NCBI RefSeq assembly: GCF_900101755.1
Contig: NZ_FNAE01000012.1
Coordinates: 1 to 64,000 of the forward strand
DNA: 64,000 nucleotides
DNA from: Ectopseudomonas alcaliphila
GTDB taxonomy: Bacteria > Pseudomonadota > Gammaproteobacteria > Pseudomonadales > Pseudomonadaceae
Direction: 5' to 3'
The translations under genes were made by a program, and so were the position numbers. Positions 29,065-37,423 of this stretch are shown piece by piece. How positions within the stretch are numbered: position 1 is the first letter of the stretch; the number at the start of each line of letters is the position of its first letter. Under the pieces are notes generated by a model. The model saw only the letters and a program-made list of their open reading frames with translations, searched no databases and was not told the origin of the DNA.

Positions 29065-31209
29065 ATGAATCCAAAGCGTTCTTCCCTGAGTCGCCACTGC
29101 GCCGCTCTGCTTACCTTTTGCCTGCTTCCAGCCGGCCAACTGCTGGCCCAGGAGCTGGAGCTACCCAGTCAGGAGGTAGTCGCCAAGCCTGCCGTCGAAG
29201 AAGACGGCTACCAGGCCAAACACGCCAGCACGGCAAGCAAATCCTCGGTCGCACTCAAGGAAGAAGCCCAGTCGGTACAGGTGGTGACGCCGCAGACCAT
29301 CGAGGACTTTCAGGTCAAGTCGCTGGACGATGCGATGAAGTTCGTCAGCGGCATGACCCAGAGCAATACCCTGGCCGGCACTCAGGATGGCTTCGTCAAA
29401 CGCGGCTTCGGTAGCAATACCGACGGCTCGACCCTGCGCGATGGCGTGCGCAGCAACCTGTCGCGCAATTTTGACGCCACCACCGAGCGGGTGGAGGTGC
29501 TCAAGGGGCCGTCGTCACTGCTTTATGGTGCTCTGGAGCCGGGTGGACTGATCAACGTCATCAGCAAACGCCCTGAATACAGCCAACGCACCCGCCTATC
29601 GGGTGAGCATTCGAGCTTCGGCGGCGGCAATATTTCGCTCGACACGACCGGACCACTGGGAGACAGCGGCTTCGCCTACCGCCTGGTCGCCGAACGGCAG
29701 CACGAGGATTACTGGCGCAACTACGGCAGCGACGAGCGCAGCCTGATCGCGCCTTCACTGAGCTGGACCGGCGACGACCTGCGCATCGACCTGTCCTATC
29801 AGTACAAGGAATACTCCACGCCCGTGGACCGCGGCACGGTACTGGTCAACAACCGCATCGCCAATACTCGCTACAACCAGCAGTTCGGCGAGCCTTGGGC
29901 GAAGAATGAGGGTATTGGCCAGATCTTCGACGCACGCATCGAATATCAGTTGAACCCGGACTGGAAAACCCGCTTCACCTACAGCTTCAATCAGGAGAAG
30001 TACGATTTCGCCGAAGCCGTGCCGACCCTCGCTAACACAGGCAATGCCGCTATTACCCAGCGCGAAGCGCTGAACAATCTTGGCACGTTGCGCCGCCAGG
30101 CCAATGGCGGCAAATACGACAATCAGGTGCAATACGCAGCCTGGGACTGGATCGGCAGCACTCGCCTGTTCGGCCAGCGTCACGAGCTTCTGATCGGTGT
30201 CGACGACGAGCAGGTGGACAACTTCCGTGGCGACACCTACCGCGGCACCCCCAACAGCAACTTCAATATCTATCGCCCGATCTACGGCAACCTGGCCGAG
30301 TCTCGTGATATCAGCACCATACAGAGCGACCGCCGCGACGAAGTGCATTCCAACTCGATCTACGCCAAGGACAATTGGCACCTCAACGATCAATGGATAC
30401 TCGTGCTGGGTGGCCGCTATCAACGCTACGACCAGTTTCTGGACCAGGGTCTGGGCGCCAATTACCGCAAGCTGATCGACGATCAGGGCCAGGCCTTCCT
30501 GCCTTTCGTCGGGGTGGTATTCGCCGCCACCGAGAGGCTCTCGCTCTACGCCAACTACAGCGAGTCGTTCAAGCCCAACCAGTCCGACACCCTCTCCGAC
30601 GCCAGTGCCTACGACCCGGAAGAAGGCAAGAGCCGCGAGATCGGCGCCAAGTACGACATCACGCCCAACCTGAGTGCCAATATCGCTGTCTATGACATCG
30701 AGAAGCAGAACGTCGTGGTCAGCAACAACGGCGTCTCCGAAGCGGCCGGCAAGGTCGGTTCGCGCGGCGTCGAGGTTGACCTGACCGGGCGTATCGCCGA
30801 GCGCTGGAACCTGATCGCCACCTACGCCCATACCGACACGGAAATCCTCGACGACCCGAGCAACAAGGGCAATGCACTGGTCAATGCGGCGAAGAACATG
30901 GGCAGCCTGTACCTGAGCCACGATCTGGCGATACCGGGCGAGTTCGGCCTCTGGCGCGTCGGCGGCGGCGCGCGTTACGTCGGCAAGCGCGCGGTGGATA
31001 ACGCCAACAACGCCTGGCTGGACAGCTACACCGTGGCCGATGCGTTCGTTTCCTGGGAAACCACGCGCCTGCTGGGCGACAAAACCAGGCTGCAGCTCAA
31101 TGCCAACAACCTGTTCGACAAGGAATACTACCCGTCCAGCGGTGGCGACCTGCGCATCGCCGTCGGCGAGCCGCGTGAACTGCGCCTCTCTGCCAGCGTC
31201 GAGTTCTGA
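29065..31209 (+). CDS. TonB-dependent siderophore receptor (copy 2)
   Basis: A 714-residue outer-membrane receptor. Residues 1 to about 29 form the signal peptide (LLTFCLLPAGQLLAQ). A plug domain (about 65-180) has QSVQVVTPQTIEDFQ, GFVKRGFGS and ERVEVLKGPSSLLYGALEPG, and a TonB-dependent barrel ends in RLSASVEF with the terminal aromatic residue. It is a ferric-siderophore importer by family; the ligand is not evident. It is not a recent duplicate of copy 1 because the two differ throughout. A strong Fur-like site lies at its start. A REP pair follows the gene. Confidence 0.94.
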   Translation: MNPKRSSLSRHCAALLTFCLLPAGQLLAQELELPSQEVVAKPAVEEDGYQAKHASTASKSSVALKEEAQSVQVVTPQTIEDFQVKSLDDAMKFVSGMTQSNTLAGTQDGFVKRGFGSNTDGSTLRDGVRSNLSRNFDATTERVEVLKGPSSLLYGALEPGGLINVISKRPEYSQRTRLSGEHSSFGGGNISLDTTGPLGDSGFAYRLVAERQHEDYWRNYGSDERSLIAPSLSWTGDDLRIDLSYQYKEYSTPVDRGTVLVNNRIANTRYNQQFGEPWAKNEGIGQIFDARIEYQLNPDWKTRFTYSFNQEKYDFAEAVPTLANTGNAAITQREALNNLGTLRRQANGGKYDNQVQYAAWDWIGSTRLFGQRHELLIGVDDEQVDNFRGDTYRGTPNSNFNIYRPIYGNLAESRDISTIQSDRRDEVHSNSIYAKDNWHLNDQWILVLGGRYQRYDQFLDQGLGANYRKLIDDQGQAFLPFVGVVFAATERLSLYANYSESFKPNQSDTLSDASAYDPEEGKSREIGAKYDITPNLSANIAVYDIEKQNVVVSNNGVSEAAGKVGSRGVEVDLTGRIAERWNLIATYAHTDTEILDDPSNKGNALVNAAKNMGSLYLSHDLAIPGEFGLWRVGGGARYVGKRAVDNANNAWLDSYTVADAFVSWETTRLLGDKTRLQLNANNLFDKEYYPSSGGDLRIAVGEPRELRLSASVEF

Positions 31210-31238
31210 GCTTATCCCGATGGCAACTGCTGAGCGCC

Positions 31239-31299
31239 TGTGGGAGGCGCTTCAGCGGCGACTGAAGACAACATAATCGCGGCAAAAGCCCCTCCCACA
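31239..31299. repeat. REP pair (REPIN-like) after siderophore receptor copy 2
   Basis: TGTGGGAGGCGCTTCAGC on the left is mirrored by a right arm reading GCAAAAGCCCCTCCCACA, about 20 bp apart. Paired GTGGGAGGGGCTT-type repeats are the classic Pseudomonas REP. It sits between two convergent genes and may also stabilise the receptor mRNA. Confidence 0.75.
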
Positions 31300-31332
31300 A
31301 GAATGTGAGGCTGCAGGCGCCGAAGCGCCCGC

Positions 31333-31887
31333 TCAAGCCGGGTCGTCGACCCTTACCTGCCTCACCGCAAAGCCCAGACGCTCGCCGAACTCTTCGACGA
31401 ACGCTGGGCGCAGGCCGGCTTCTGTCCAGCCGTTGAAGATGAAACCCAGGTTGGAAAAACCGCAGGGCTGCAGGAACAGGAAGCCGTTGATGTCGTCTTC
31501 ATGCCCACATTCCGGACAGGTGAAGTTGTCGGTTTCCCCCGGCCACCAGAGCTCCAGGCTGTCGAACAACGGCACACCTACTTCCTTGCGGCATTCGGCG
31601 CAGCCCGCCTCTTCGAGAAATCCATGGGTTGGCATATAAATGCAGCGGTTGGTAATGATTTCCAGGCCATTGTGCGCCTGACCGTAAGGCAGCAACTCGG
31701 GACGCAGGGCGATACGCCTGGCGCCCGGCCCGATGGCATAGGCCATGCCGTTGCCGCCCTGCCCGCAGGTGGTCGGCAGAGCCTCGACGATCTCCCGCTT
31801 GACCAACCAGCGCAACATGGCCCGCGCCTTCTCTTCATGGGCCGGAAGCGTGGATATCTGTGGGACGAGGATCAGTTGTGCGGTCAT
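31333..31887 (-). CDS. Zinc-ribbon protein of unknown function
   Basis: From the start at 31887 (MTAQLILVPQISTLPAHEEK) the protein has 184 residues; a frame opening 43 codons earlier overlaps the upstream gene and lacks support. Two CxxC pairs, C96-C99 (CAEC) and C124-C127 (CPEC), build a probable zinc ribbon in the middle. No signal peptide or membrane helix is seen, so it is cytosolic. I recognise no named family. It lies 55 bp after the PACE transporter gene on the same strand. Confidence 0.75.
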   Translation of the reverse strand: MTAQLILVPQISTLPAHEEKARAMLRWLVKREIVEALPTTCGQGGNGMAYAIGPGARRIALRPELLPYGQAHNGLEIITNRCIYMPTHGFLEEAGCAECRKEVGVPLFDSLELWWPGETDNFTCPECGHEDDINGFLFLQPCGFSNLGFIFNGWTEAGLRPAFVEEFGERLGFAVRQVRVDDPA

Positions 31888-31942
31888 GGTGCTCGAGCGG
31901 CTGGCAAAGAAAGCCGGCAGCTTAGGCGCTGCCGCCGGCAAA

Positions 31943-32410
31943 TCAAGCCCCTCGACAAACGGTCCCGAGCGCAGCCGCCTCACGTCGAGCCAGCCAACGT
32001 GCGCGCAGCACGTCATAGATCCAGTTGAACGCCAGGGTGTAGGGCAGGAAGAACAGAATCAGGACGATATCCAGCAACAGCGCCTCGAGCAGACCAATCG
32101 ACAGCCACCAGGCGGCCAGCGGCACCAGCACCACGATCAGGCCCAGCTCGAACAACAGCGCATGGCTGACCCTCGCCCACAGACCTCGCTCGAAGCCCAG
32201 GCGGCTCTGTGCACGATCGAACAGGTAGTTGAACAGCATGTTCCACAGCATCGCCACGGTGGAGAACATCAGGGTCAGGACACCCAGGTGCAGCAGTGGT
32301 TTATCCATGAACCAGGCCATGGCCGGCGCACAGATGAGCACGGCGATGGTCTCGAAGGCCAGGGCGTGACCGATGCGCTCACGCAGGGAGCGCGGCAGGG
32401 GCTGAGTCAT
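31943..32410 (-). CDS. PACE family multidrug efflux transporter (AceI-like)
   Basis: The start at 32410 (MTQPLPRSLRERIGHALAFE) gives 155 residues, normal for the proteobacterial antimicrobial compound efflux family. Two tandem bacterial transmembrane pair domains are present, each beginning with a related motif (RIGHALAFE at 12-20, and RVSHALLFE), and four membrane helices are predicted. Glu20 corresponds in position to the proton-coupling glutamate of AceI. Conserved FNYLFDR and FNWIYD ends of each pair are also seen. The family exports biocides such as chlorhexidine and short diamines. It is divergent from a LysR regulator, a common arrangement. Confidence 0.9.
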   Translation of the reverse strand: MTQPLPRSLRERIGHALAFETIAVLICAPAMAWFMDKPLLHLGVLTLMFSTVAMLWNMLFNYLFDRAQSRLGFERGLWARVSHALLFELGLIVVLVPLAAWWLSIGLLEALLLDIVLILFFLPYTLAFNWIYDVLRARWLARREAAALGTVCRGA

Positions 32411-32498
32411 GAAGCGAGCCTCGTGATAAGTGACGATGCCGGCTATGATCATCGGAAAATCAGCCAACCCAAAGGCAGCAGCCATCGGCTAAACCGAT

Positions 32499-33377
32499 AT
32501 GAACATTTCCCCCGAATCCCTCCAGGCCTTCGCCCAAGCCGCTAGTTGCGGCTCGCTCAGCGCTGCGGCACGGCGCCTGGGCAAGAGTCAGTCGACGATC
32601 AGCGAGGCGGTCGCCCGCCTGGAAATCGATCTGGGCGTGGCGCTGTTCGAGCGCGGCCCACGCCATCTGCAACTGACCGAAGCCGGCGCCAGCCTGCTGG
32701 CCCATGCCGAGGAAGTGCTGTGCGCCAGCGATCGCCTGGCGCGACACGCCGCAGGTTTGGCCAAGGGCCAGGAAGCGCGCCTGACCCTGGTGCTGTCCGA
32801 TGCTTACCAACCGAAGCAGTTCGAAGCCCGTCTGCAGGAGCTGGATCAGCGCTTCCCCGATTTGCAGTTCGAGAGCCTGATCGGTGAACAGGCCGACGTG
32901 CTCGACCTGGTCACCCAGGGCCGCGCGCAACTCGGCCTGATCGCCGCATTGCCAGCCTACCCGCCACATATCGCCCATGCCCGCCTGGAAATGAGCAGCG
33001 AGTTTGGTCTGTTCGTCGCCAAGGATCATCCCCTGAGCAAACTGCCCCAGGTGCGCCAGGAAGACTTGTCGCACTGGCGTCTGCTACGCCTGAGCAGCAT
33101 CGCTCATGATGATGCCAACACCGACGACCTGCCCGGCAGCGGCGGGCGTTGCTGGGCCGCGCCGGACTACCTGATGCTGCTGGAAATGGCGCGCCTGGGC
33201 TTCGGCTGGGCCGAGCTGCCCCGGCAATTGGTCGATGCCTACGGCTTCGATGGTCTGCATGAGCTACCCTGCAGTGGCTGGCCACGGCGGGTGACGGTGG
33301 ACGCCATCTGGTCGCGCCAGCGCGAACTCGGCCCGGTGGCGGCCTGGCTGCTCAAGCGTCTGCTCGAAGACAGTTGA
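32499..33377 (+). CDS. LysR family transcriptional regulator
   Basis: A 292-residue protein with an N-terminal winged helix-turn-helix (about 1-60; SLSAAARRLGKSQSTISEAVARLE) and a LysR substrate-binding domain after it. LysR proteins often control the gene divergent from them, here the PACE transporter gene, whose start is 88 bp away; PACE genes elsewhere are controlled by such neighbours. The inducer is unknown. The HTH variant GKSQSTISEAVA is a little unlike the common QPAVS form but is seen in the family. Confidence 0.93.
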   Translation: MNISPESLQAFAQAASCGSLSAAARRLGKSQSTISEAVARLEIDLGVALFERGPRHLQLTEAGASLLAHAEEVLCASDRLARHAAGLAKGQEARLTLVLSDAYQPKQFEARLQELDQRFPDLQFESLIGEQADVLDLVTQGRAQLGLIAALPAYPPHIAHARLEMSSEFGLFVAKDHPLSKLPQVRQEDLSHWRLLRLSSIAHDDANTDDLPGSGGRCWAAPDYLMLLEMARLGFGWAELPRQLVDAYGFDGLHELPCSGWPRRVTVDAIWSRQRELGPVAAWLLKRLLEDS

Positions 33378-33420
33378 GCAGGGTCGCGCCTGCGGGCCTC
33401 TGGGCTTATCATGCCGGCCC

Positions 33421-34800
33421 ATGATCAATGATCCCTTTGCCCGCCTGAACCTCGACCGCGAGGTGCTCAGCGTCAGCCAGCTCAACAACCGCGCCCGCCT
33501 GCTGCTGGAGGACGTGTTCGCCGGCATCTGGGTCGAGGGGGAAATCTCCAACCTCGCCCGTCCGGCGTCCGGGCATATCTACTTCACCCTGAAAGACAGT
33601 CAGGCCCAGGTGCGTTGCGCGCTGTTCCGGCAGAACGCCGCACGTGTGCGCCAGGCGCTGCGCGATGGCCTGGCGGTGAAGGTGCGCGGCAAGGTCTCAC
33701 TGTTCGAGGGGCGCGGCGACTATCAGCTGATTCTCGACGCAGTTGAGCCTGCCGGTGACGGCGCCCTGCGCCTGGCATTCGAGGCACTGAAGGAGAAACT
33801 CGGCGCCGAGGGATTGTTTGCCACCGAACGCAAGATCGCCCTGCCCGCCCATCCCAAGCGCATCGGTATCGTCACCTCGCCTACAGGCGCGGTGATCCGC
33901 GACATCATCAGCGTATTCCGCCGCCGCGCGCCGCAGGTCGAACTGAACCTGATCCCCACCGCCGTGCAAGGTCGCGATGCCACCGCGCAGATCGTCCGGG
34001 CCCTGCAACGCGCCGACGCGCAGGGGTTCGACGCGCTTATCCTGGCCCGTGGCGGCGGCTCGCTGGAAGACCTCTGGTGCTTCAACGAGGAAGCCGTGGC
34101 GCGCGCCGTGGCTGCCTGCGTCACGCCCATCGTCAGTGCCGTGGGCCACGAGACCGATGTGTCCATCGCCGACTTCGTCGCCGACGTGCGCGCGCCGACG
34201 CCCTCGGCCGCCGCCGAACTGCTGGCCCCGGACAGCAGCGAATTGGTGCAACGCCTGCATAACCTGCAGCGCCGCCTGGTCCTGCACATGCAGGGCCGCC
34301 TGGCCCGCGAACGCCTGCGCCTGGAAGGAACGAGCCGACGCCTGCGCCACCCCGGCGAACGCCTGCGCCAGCAGGCCCAGCGCCTGGACGATCTGGACAT
34401 GCGCCTGCGCCGCGCCTTCAACCAGCAACTCGCTAACCAGCGCGAACGCCTGGCCCGTCTCGACGCACGCCTGGCCGCGCAGCATCCGGGGCGTAACCTG
34501 GCCCTGCTGCGCCAGCGTCTGGATGGCCTGGCCACACGCCTGCCGCGTGCCATGCACGGGCAACTACGCAGCCAGCGTCAGCAACTGAGCGCGCTGGCCG
34601 CGCAACTGCAGATCGTCAGTCCCTTGGCCACTTTGGGCCGCGGCTACAGCATCCTCCTCGACGAACGCGGCCAGGCGGTGCGCAGCGCCGCCCAGACCCA
34701 GCCAGGCCAACGCCTCAAGGCGCGCCTGAGCGAAGGCGAACTGGACGTGCGCGTTGAAGACAACCACATACAACCGGCGACGCTGTCGCTACTGGATTGA
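33421..34800 (+). CDS. xseA: Exodeoxyribonuclease VII large subunit XseA
   Basis: XseA with several XseB subunits degrades single-stranded DNA to short oligonucleotides. The 459-residue product has an N-terminal OB fold (VFAGIWVEGEISNLARPASGH), the catalytic core with GIVTSPTGAVIRDI and VGHETDVSIADFVAD, and a long Arg-rich coiled-coil region (about 275-400) that binds XseB. The C-terminal segment ending in LGRGYSILLDERG is typical. The gene for the small subunit is not in the window. Confidence 0.97.
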   Translation: MINDPFARLNLDREVLSVSQLNNRARLLLEDVFAGIWVEGEISNLARPASGHIYFTLKDSQAQVRCALFRQNAARVRQALRDGLAVKVRGKVSLFEGRGDYQLILDAVEPAGDGALRLAFEALKEKLGAEGLFATERKIALPAHPKRIGIVTSPTGAVIRDIISVFRRRAPQVELNLIPTAVQGRDATAQIVRALQRADAQGFDALILARGGGSLEDLWCFNEEAVARAVAACVTPIVSAVGHETDVSIADFVADVRAPTPSAAAELLAPDSSELVQRLHNLQRRLVLHMQGRLARERLRLEGTSRRLRHPGERLRQQAQRLDDLDMRLRRAFNQQLANQRERLARLDARLAAQHPGRNLALLRQRLDGLATRLPRAMHGQLRSQRQQLSALAAQLQIVSPLATLGRGYSILLDERGQAVRSAAQTQPGQRLKARLSEGELDVRVEDNHIQPATLSLLD

Positions 34801-34820
34801 GCCAATGTCAGCATCCCTGC

Positions 34821-34886
34821 GTAGGAGCGAGCTCTGCTCGCGAACATTTATGACCTGGAAGCTTCGCGGGCAGAGCCCGCTCCTAC
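34821..34886. repeat. REP element at the 5' end of the M23 peptidase gene
   Basis: Two 24-bp arms, starting GTAGGAGCGAGCTCTGC and ending GCAGAGCCCGCTCCTAC, match at 22 of 24 positions and flank an 18-bp loop. This GTAGGAGCGGGC-type palindrome is a dispersed repeat in Pseudomonas. The loop holds the ATG at 34850, the best start candidate of the following gene, so the right arm appears to be translated. Confidence 0.85.
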
Positions 34887-35710
34887 AAAAGCTGTGCCTG
34901 TCCATCCTGGCTCTGTGTCTGGCCCTGCCCGCCCATGCCGAAGGCTTCATCACCCGTCTACTGAACAAGCCAGTGCCCGGCGGCGTGGCGGTGATCGATC
35001 TGGGCAACCCTACGCAGGCGCCCAAGGTGCGCTACCAGGGCAAGCCGGTGCTGACCGTGCACGAAGATGGCCAGCGCTGGATCGCCATCGTCGGTATTCC
35101 GCTCAGCGTCAAGCCAGGCACTCAGCAGGTGGAGGTCGAGGGCGGTCAGAAGCTGAGTTTTCAGGTCGGCGCCAAGCATTACACCGAGCAGCGCATCACC
35201 ATCAAGAACCAGCAGCAGGTCACACCCAACGCTGCCAACCTCAAGCGCATCGAGCGCGAGCTGGCCGAGCAAACCCGCGCCTACCAGCAGTTCAGCGCGC
35301 GCCAGCCAAGCAATCTGATGTTCGACAGACCGGTCAACGGTCCACTATCCAGCCCCTTTGGTCTGCGCCGTTTCTTCAATGGCGAAGAGCGCAACCCGCA
35401 TTCGGGCCTGGATTTCGCTGCCAATCGCGGCACGCCGATCAAGGCGCCAGCGGCCGGCAAGGTGATTCTGATCGGTGACTACTTCTTCAACGGCAAGACG
35501 GTATTCCTCGACCACGGCCAGGGGTTGATCAGCATGTTCTGCCACCTTTCGGAGATTGACGTGAAGCTTGGTGACGAAATCGTCCGCGGAGGCCATGTCG
35601 GCAAGGTCGGCGCCACCGGCCGCGCCACCGGTCCGCACCTGCACTGGAACGTCAGCCTCAACGACGCCCGCGTCGATCCGGCCATTTTCATCGGCGCGTT
35701 CAAGCCCTGA
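34850..35710 (+). CDS. Periplasmic M23 metallopeptidase
   Basis: The start at 34850 gives 286 residues with a good signal peptide: MTWKLRGQSPLLQK as the basic region, LCLSILALCLALPAHA as the hydrophobic core and cleavage site. The first 12 residues are encoded by the right arm of a REP element. An in-frame ATG at 34805 would have the entire REP translated. The C-terminal M23 domain has the zinc motifs NPHSGLDFAA and GPHLHWNVS and a FCHLS segment, so it should be an active endopeptidase of peptidoglycan. An N-terminal domain (about 35-150) precedes it. The gene lies just after xseA. No clear ribosome binding site is seen. Confidence 0.88.
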   Translation: MTWKLRGQSPLLQKLCLSILALCLALPAHAEGFITRLLNKPVPGGVAVIDLGNPTQAPKVRYQGKPVLTVHEDGQRWIAIVGIPLSVKPGTQQVEVEGGQKLSFQVGAKHYTEQRITIKNQQQVTPNAANLKRIERELAEQTRAYQQFSARQPSNLMFDRPVNGPLSSPFGLRRFFNGEERNPHSGLDFAANRGTPIKAPAAGKVILIGDYFFNGKTVFLDHGQGLISMFCHLSEIDVKLGDEIVRGGHVGKVGATGRATGPHLHWNVSLNDARVDPAIFIGAFKP

Positions 35711-35830
35711 AAATACGCAGTCGGCAACAGCTGCCGTTTGGGTTAACCGAGTATATTTGCTAGGGTACTGCGGCTCAGATGGCCGGCCCTGTAGCGCCGG
35801 CCCTCCCTCCTGCCTGCTTCGGAGCCGGAA

Positions 35831-37087
35831 ATGCCGAATGAGCTCAACACCTGGATGGACTGGCTGAACACGCAGCCAGAACTGCTCACTCTCAGCGCCA
35901 CCCTCGCCCTGATCCTCGCCGCCTGGCTATCGAACTGGATCGTCAAACGCATTCTGGTACGCGCCATCTATCGTGTGGTGGGCGCCACCGCCGTTGGCCG
36001 CCACGGCCAGATCAAGGAAAGCGGCATCATCAAGCGCCTGTCCAACATCGTGCCGGCACTGGTGCTGTCCAGCGGCGTGGTCTTGGTGCCAGGTATGCCC
36101 GCTGCCGTGGTGGAGGTGACGCGCAACGTCTGCGGCGCCTTCGTGGTGCTGACCATCGCCATGGCCATTGGCGCGCTGCTGGATATCCTCAACACCCTCT
36201 ACCAGCGTCGTCCCAACGCACACCTGAAGCCGATCAAGGGCTACTTGCAGGTGATCAAGATCGCCATCTTCGCCATCGCCGCGATCCTCATGGTGGCGGC
36301 GCTGATCGACCGCTCTCCGCTGATCCTGCTGTCCGGCCTGGGCGCCATGGCCGCCGTGCTGATGCTGATCTTCCAGGACACCCTGCTGTCGCTGGTGGCC
36401 AGCGTGCAGATATCCTCCAGCGACATCATCCGCGTCGGTGACTGGGTGGAAATGCCCCAGCTCAACGCCGATGGCGACGTGATCGACATCGCCCTGCATA
36501 CGGTCAAGGTGCAGAACTGGGACAAGACCATCACCACCATCCCGACCAAGCGCTTCATCACCGACCCGTTCAAGAACTGGCGCGGCATGCAGGAATCCGG
36601 TGGCCGGCGGATCAAGCGCGCACTGTTTCTGGATCAGACCAGCGTGCATTTCCTCAGCGACGAAGACATCGCCCGCCTACGCCGCTTCATGCTCCTCGAC
36701 GAGTACCTCGACCGCAAGGATCAGGAACTGCTCGACTGGAACACCAAACTGGCCGAACACGGCAAGGAAGCGGTCAATACCCGCCGCATCACCAACATCG
36801 GCAGCTTCCGCGCCTATGTCGAGCACTACCTGCGGCACAACCCGAACATCCACCAGAACATGACCCTGCTGGTGCGTCAGCTCAGCCCGACTGCCGATGG
36901 CCTGCCGCTGGAGATCTACTGCTTCACCAACACCATCGCCTGGAATGCCTATGAGGGCATTCAGTCGGACATCTTCGACCACCTGCTGGCCATCCTTCCC
37001 GAGTTCGGCCTGCGCGTGTTCCAGCATCCGAGCGGTGCGGACATGCGCGAACTGCGCCCGAACCTGATGGCTCACCAGGCAAACTGA
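35831..37087 (+). CDS. MscS-family mechanosensitive channel (YbdG-like)
   Basis: A 418-residue inner-membrane protein. About five hydrophobic helices occupy residues 15-190, the last being the pore-lining helix of the MscS core. The MscS beta domain follows with QISSSDIIRVGDWVEMPQL and DGDVIDIALHTVKVQNWD, then TTIPTKRFITDPFKNW. A long cytoplasmic region completes it. Channels of this type release solutes on osmotic downshock. It is not operonic with the M23 gene (120 bp spacer) and is followed by a perfect palindrome. Confidence 0.93.
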   Translation: MPNELNTWMDWLNTQPELLTLSATLALILAAWLSNWIVKRILVRAIYRVVGATAVGRHGQIKESGIIKRLSNIVPALVLSSGVVLVPGMPAAVVEVTRNVCGAFVVLTIAMAIGALLDILNTLYQRRPNAHLKPIKGYLQVIKIAIFAIAAILMVAALIDRSPLILLSGLGAMAAVLMLIFQDTLLSLVASVQISSSDIIRVGDWVEMPQLNADGDVIDIALHTVKVQNWDKTITTIPTKRFITDPFKNWRGMQESGGRRIKRALFLDQTSVHFLSDEDIARLRRFMLLDEYLDRKDQELLDWNTKLAEHGKEAVNTRRITNIGSFRAYVEHYLRHNPNIHQNMTLLVRQLSPTADGLPLEIYCFTNTIAWNAYEGIQSDIFDHLLAILPEFGLRVFQHPSGADMRELRPNLMAHQAN

Positions 37088-37098
37088 AGCATGACAAG

Positions 37099-37120
37099 AA
37101 GGCCGGGCATGCCCGGCCTT
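37099..37120 (+). terminator. Palindrome after the MscS-type channel gene
   Basis: AAGGCCGGGCATGCCCGGCCTT is perfectly self-complementary over 22 bp. It lies 11 bp after the channel gene's stop and probably ends its transcript, although only a short T-containing tail follows (TTCGACC). Confidence 0.6.
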
Positions 37121-37266
37121 CGACCCGCTACAAGCGCCCCGCAATGTTCCTTCAAACAACCGGCTCATCGCGCCATAAAACGTCGCGATAGAACAGCAGA
37201 AGATCGTTTCTACCAATTTTCACGCAATGCTTGCCAGCCTTCATCAAGATCACTAGGGTTGGCTTC

Positions 37267-37344
37267 ATGAACACTGCACATACCCTCATTCTGCTACGGC
37301 AACATCGCTGCCTACGCCTGGTCAGCCCGCGACTGCGGGGCTGA
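37267..37344 (+). CDS. Putative leuA leader peptide
   Basis: A 25-codon frame beginning with ATG and ending with TGA, 79 bp before leuA on the same strand. Six of the 25 codons are leucine (positions 7, 9, 10, 16, 18 and 23), among them two rare CTA codons at 10 and 16. The run THTLILLRQH places three leucine codons within four positions. Downstream, from 37324 to 37352, two mutually exclusive hairpins can form that share the segment 37335-37340. This is the layout of a leucine-sensing transcription-attenuation leader. A clean terminator with a U run is not obvious. Confidence 0.65.
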   Translation: MNTAHTLILLRQHRCLRLVSPRLRG

Positions 37345-37352
37345 ATCCCTGC
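37324..37352 (+). promoter_or_regulatory. leuA: Alternative hairpins in the leuA leader
   Basis: AGCCCGC (37324-37330) can pair with GCGGGGCT (37335-37342), with one bulged G. The same GCGGGG (37335-37340) can instead pair with CCCTGC (37347-37352), with one G-U pair. The first hairpin overlaps the last codons and the stop of the leader peptide, so a ribosome stalled early or late would favour different folds. No protein-coding content other than the leader is seen between 37345 and 37423. Confidence 0.45.
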
Positions 37353-37423
37353 GGCCATCCGGCCACCGTCGACCGCCCTATTCGTTTTCCCAGACAAGGC
37401 GTCTGGACCCAAGGATTTTCACC

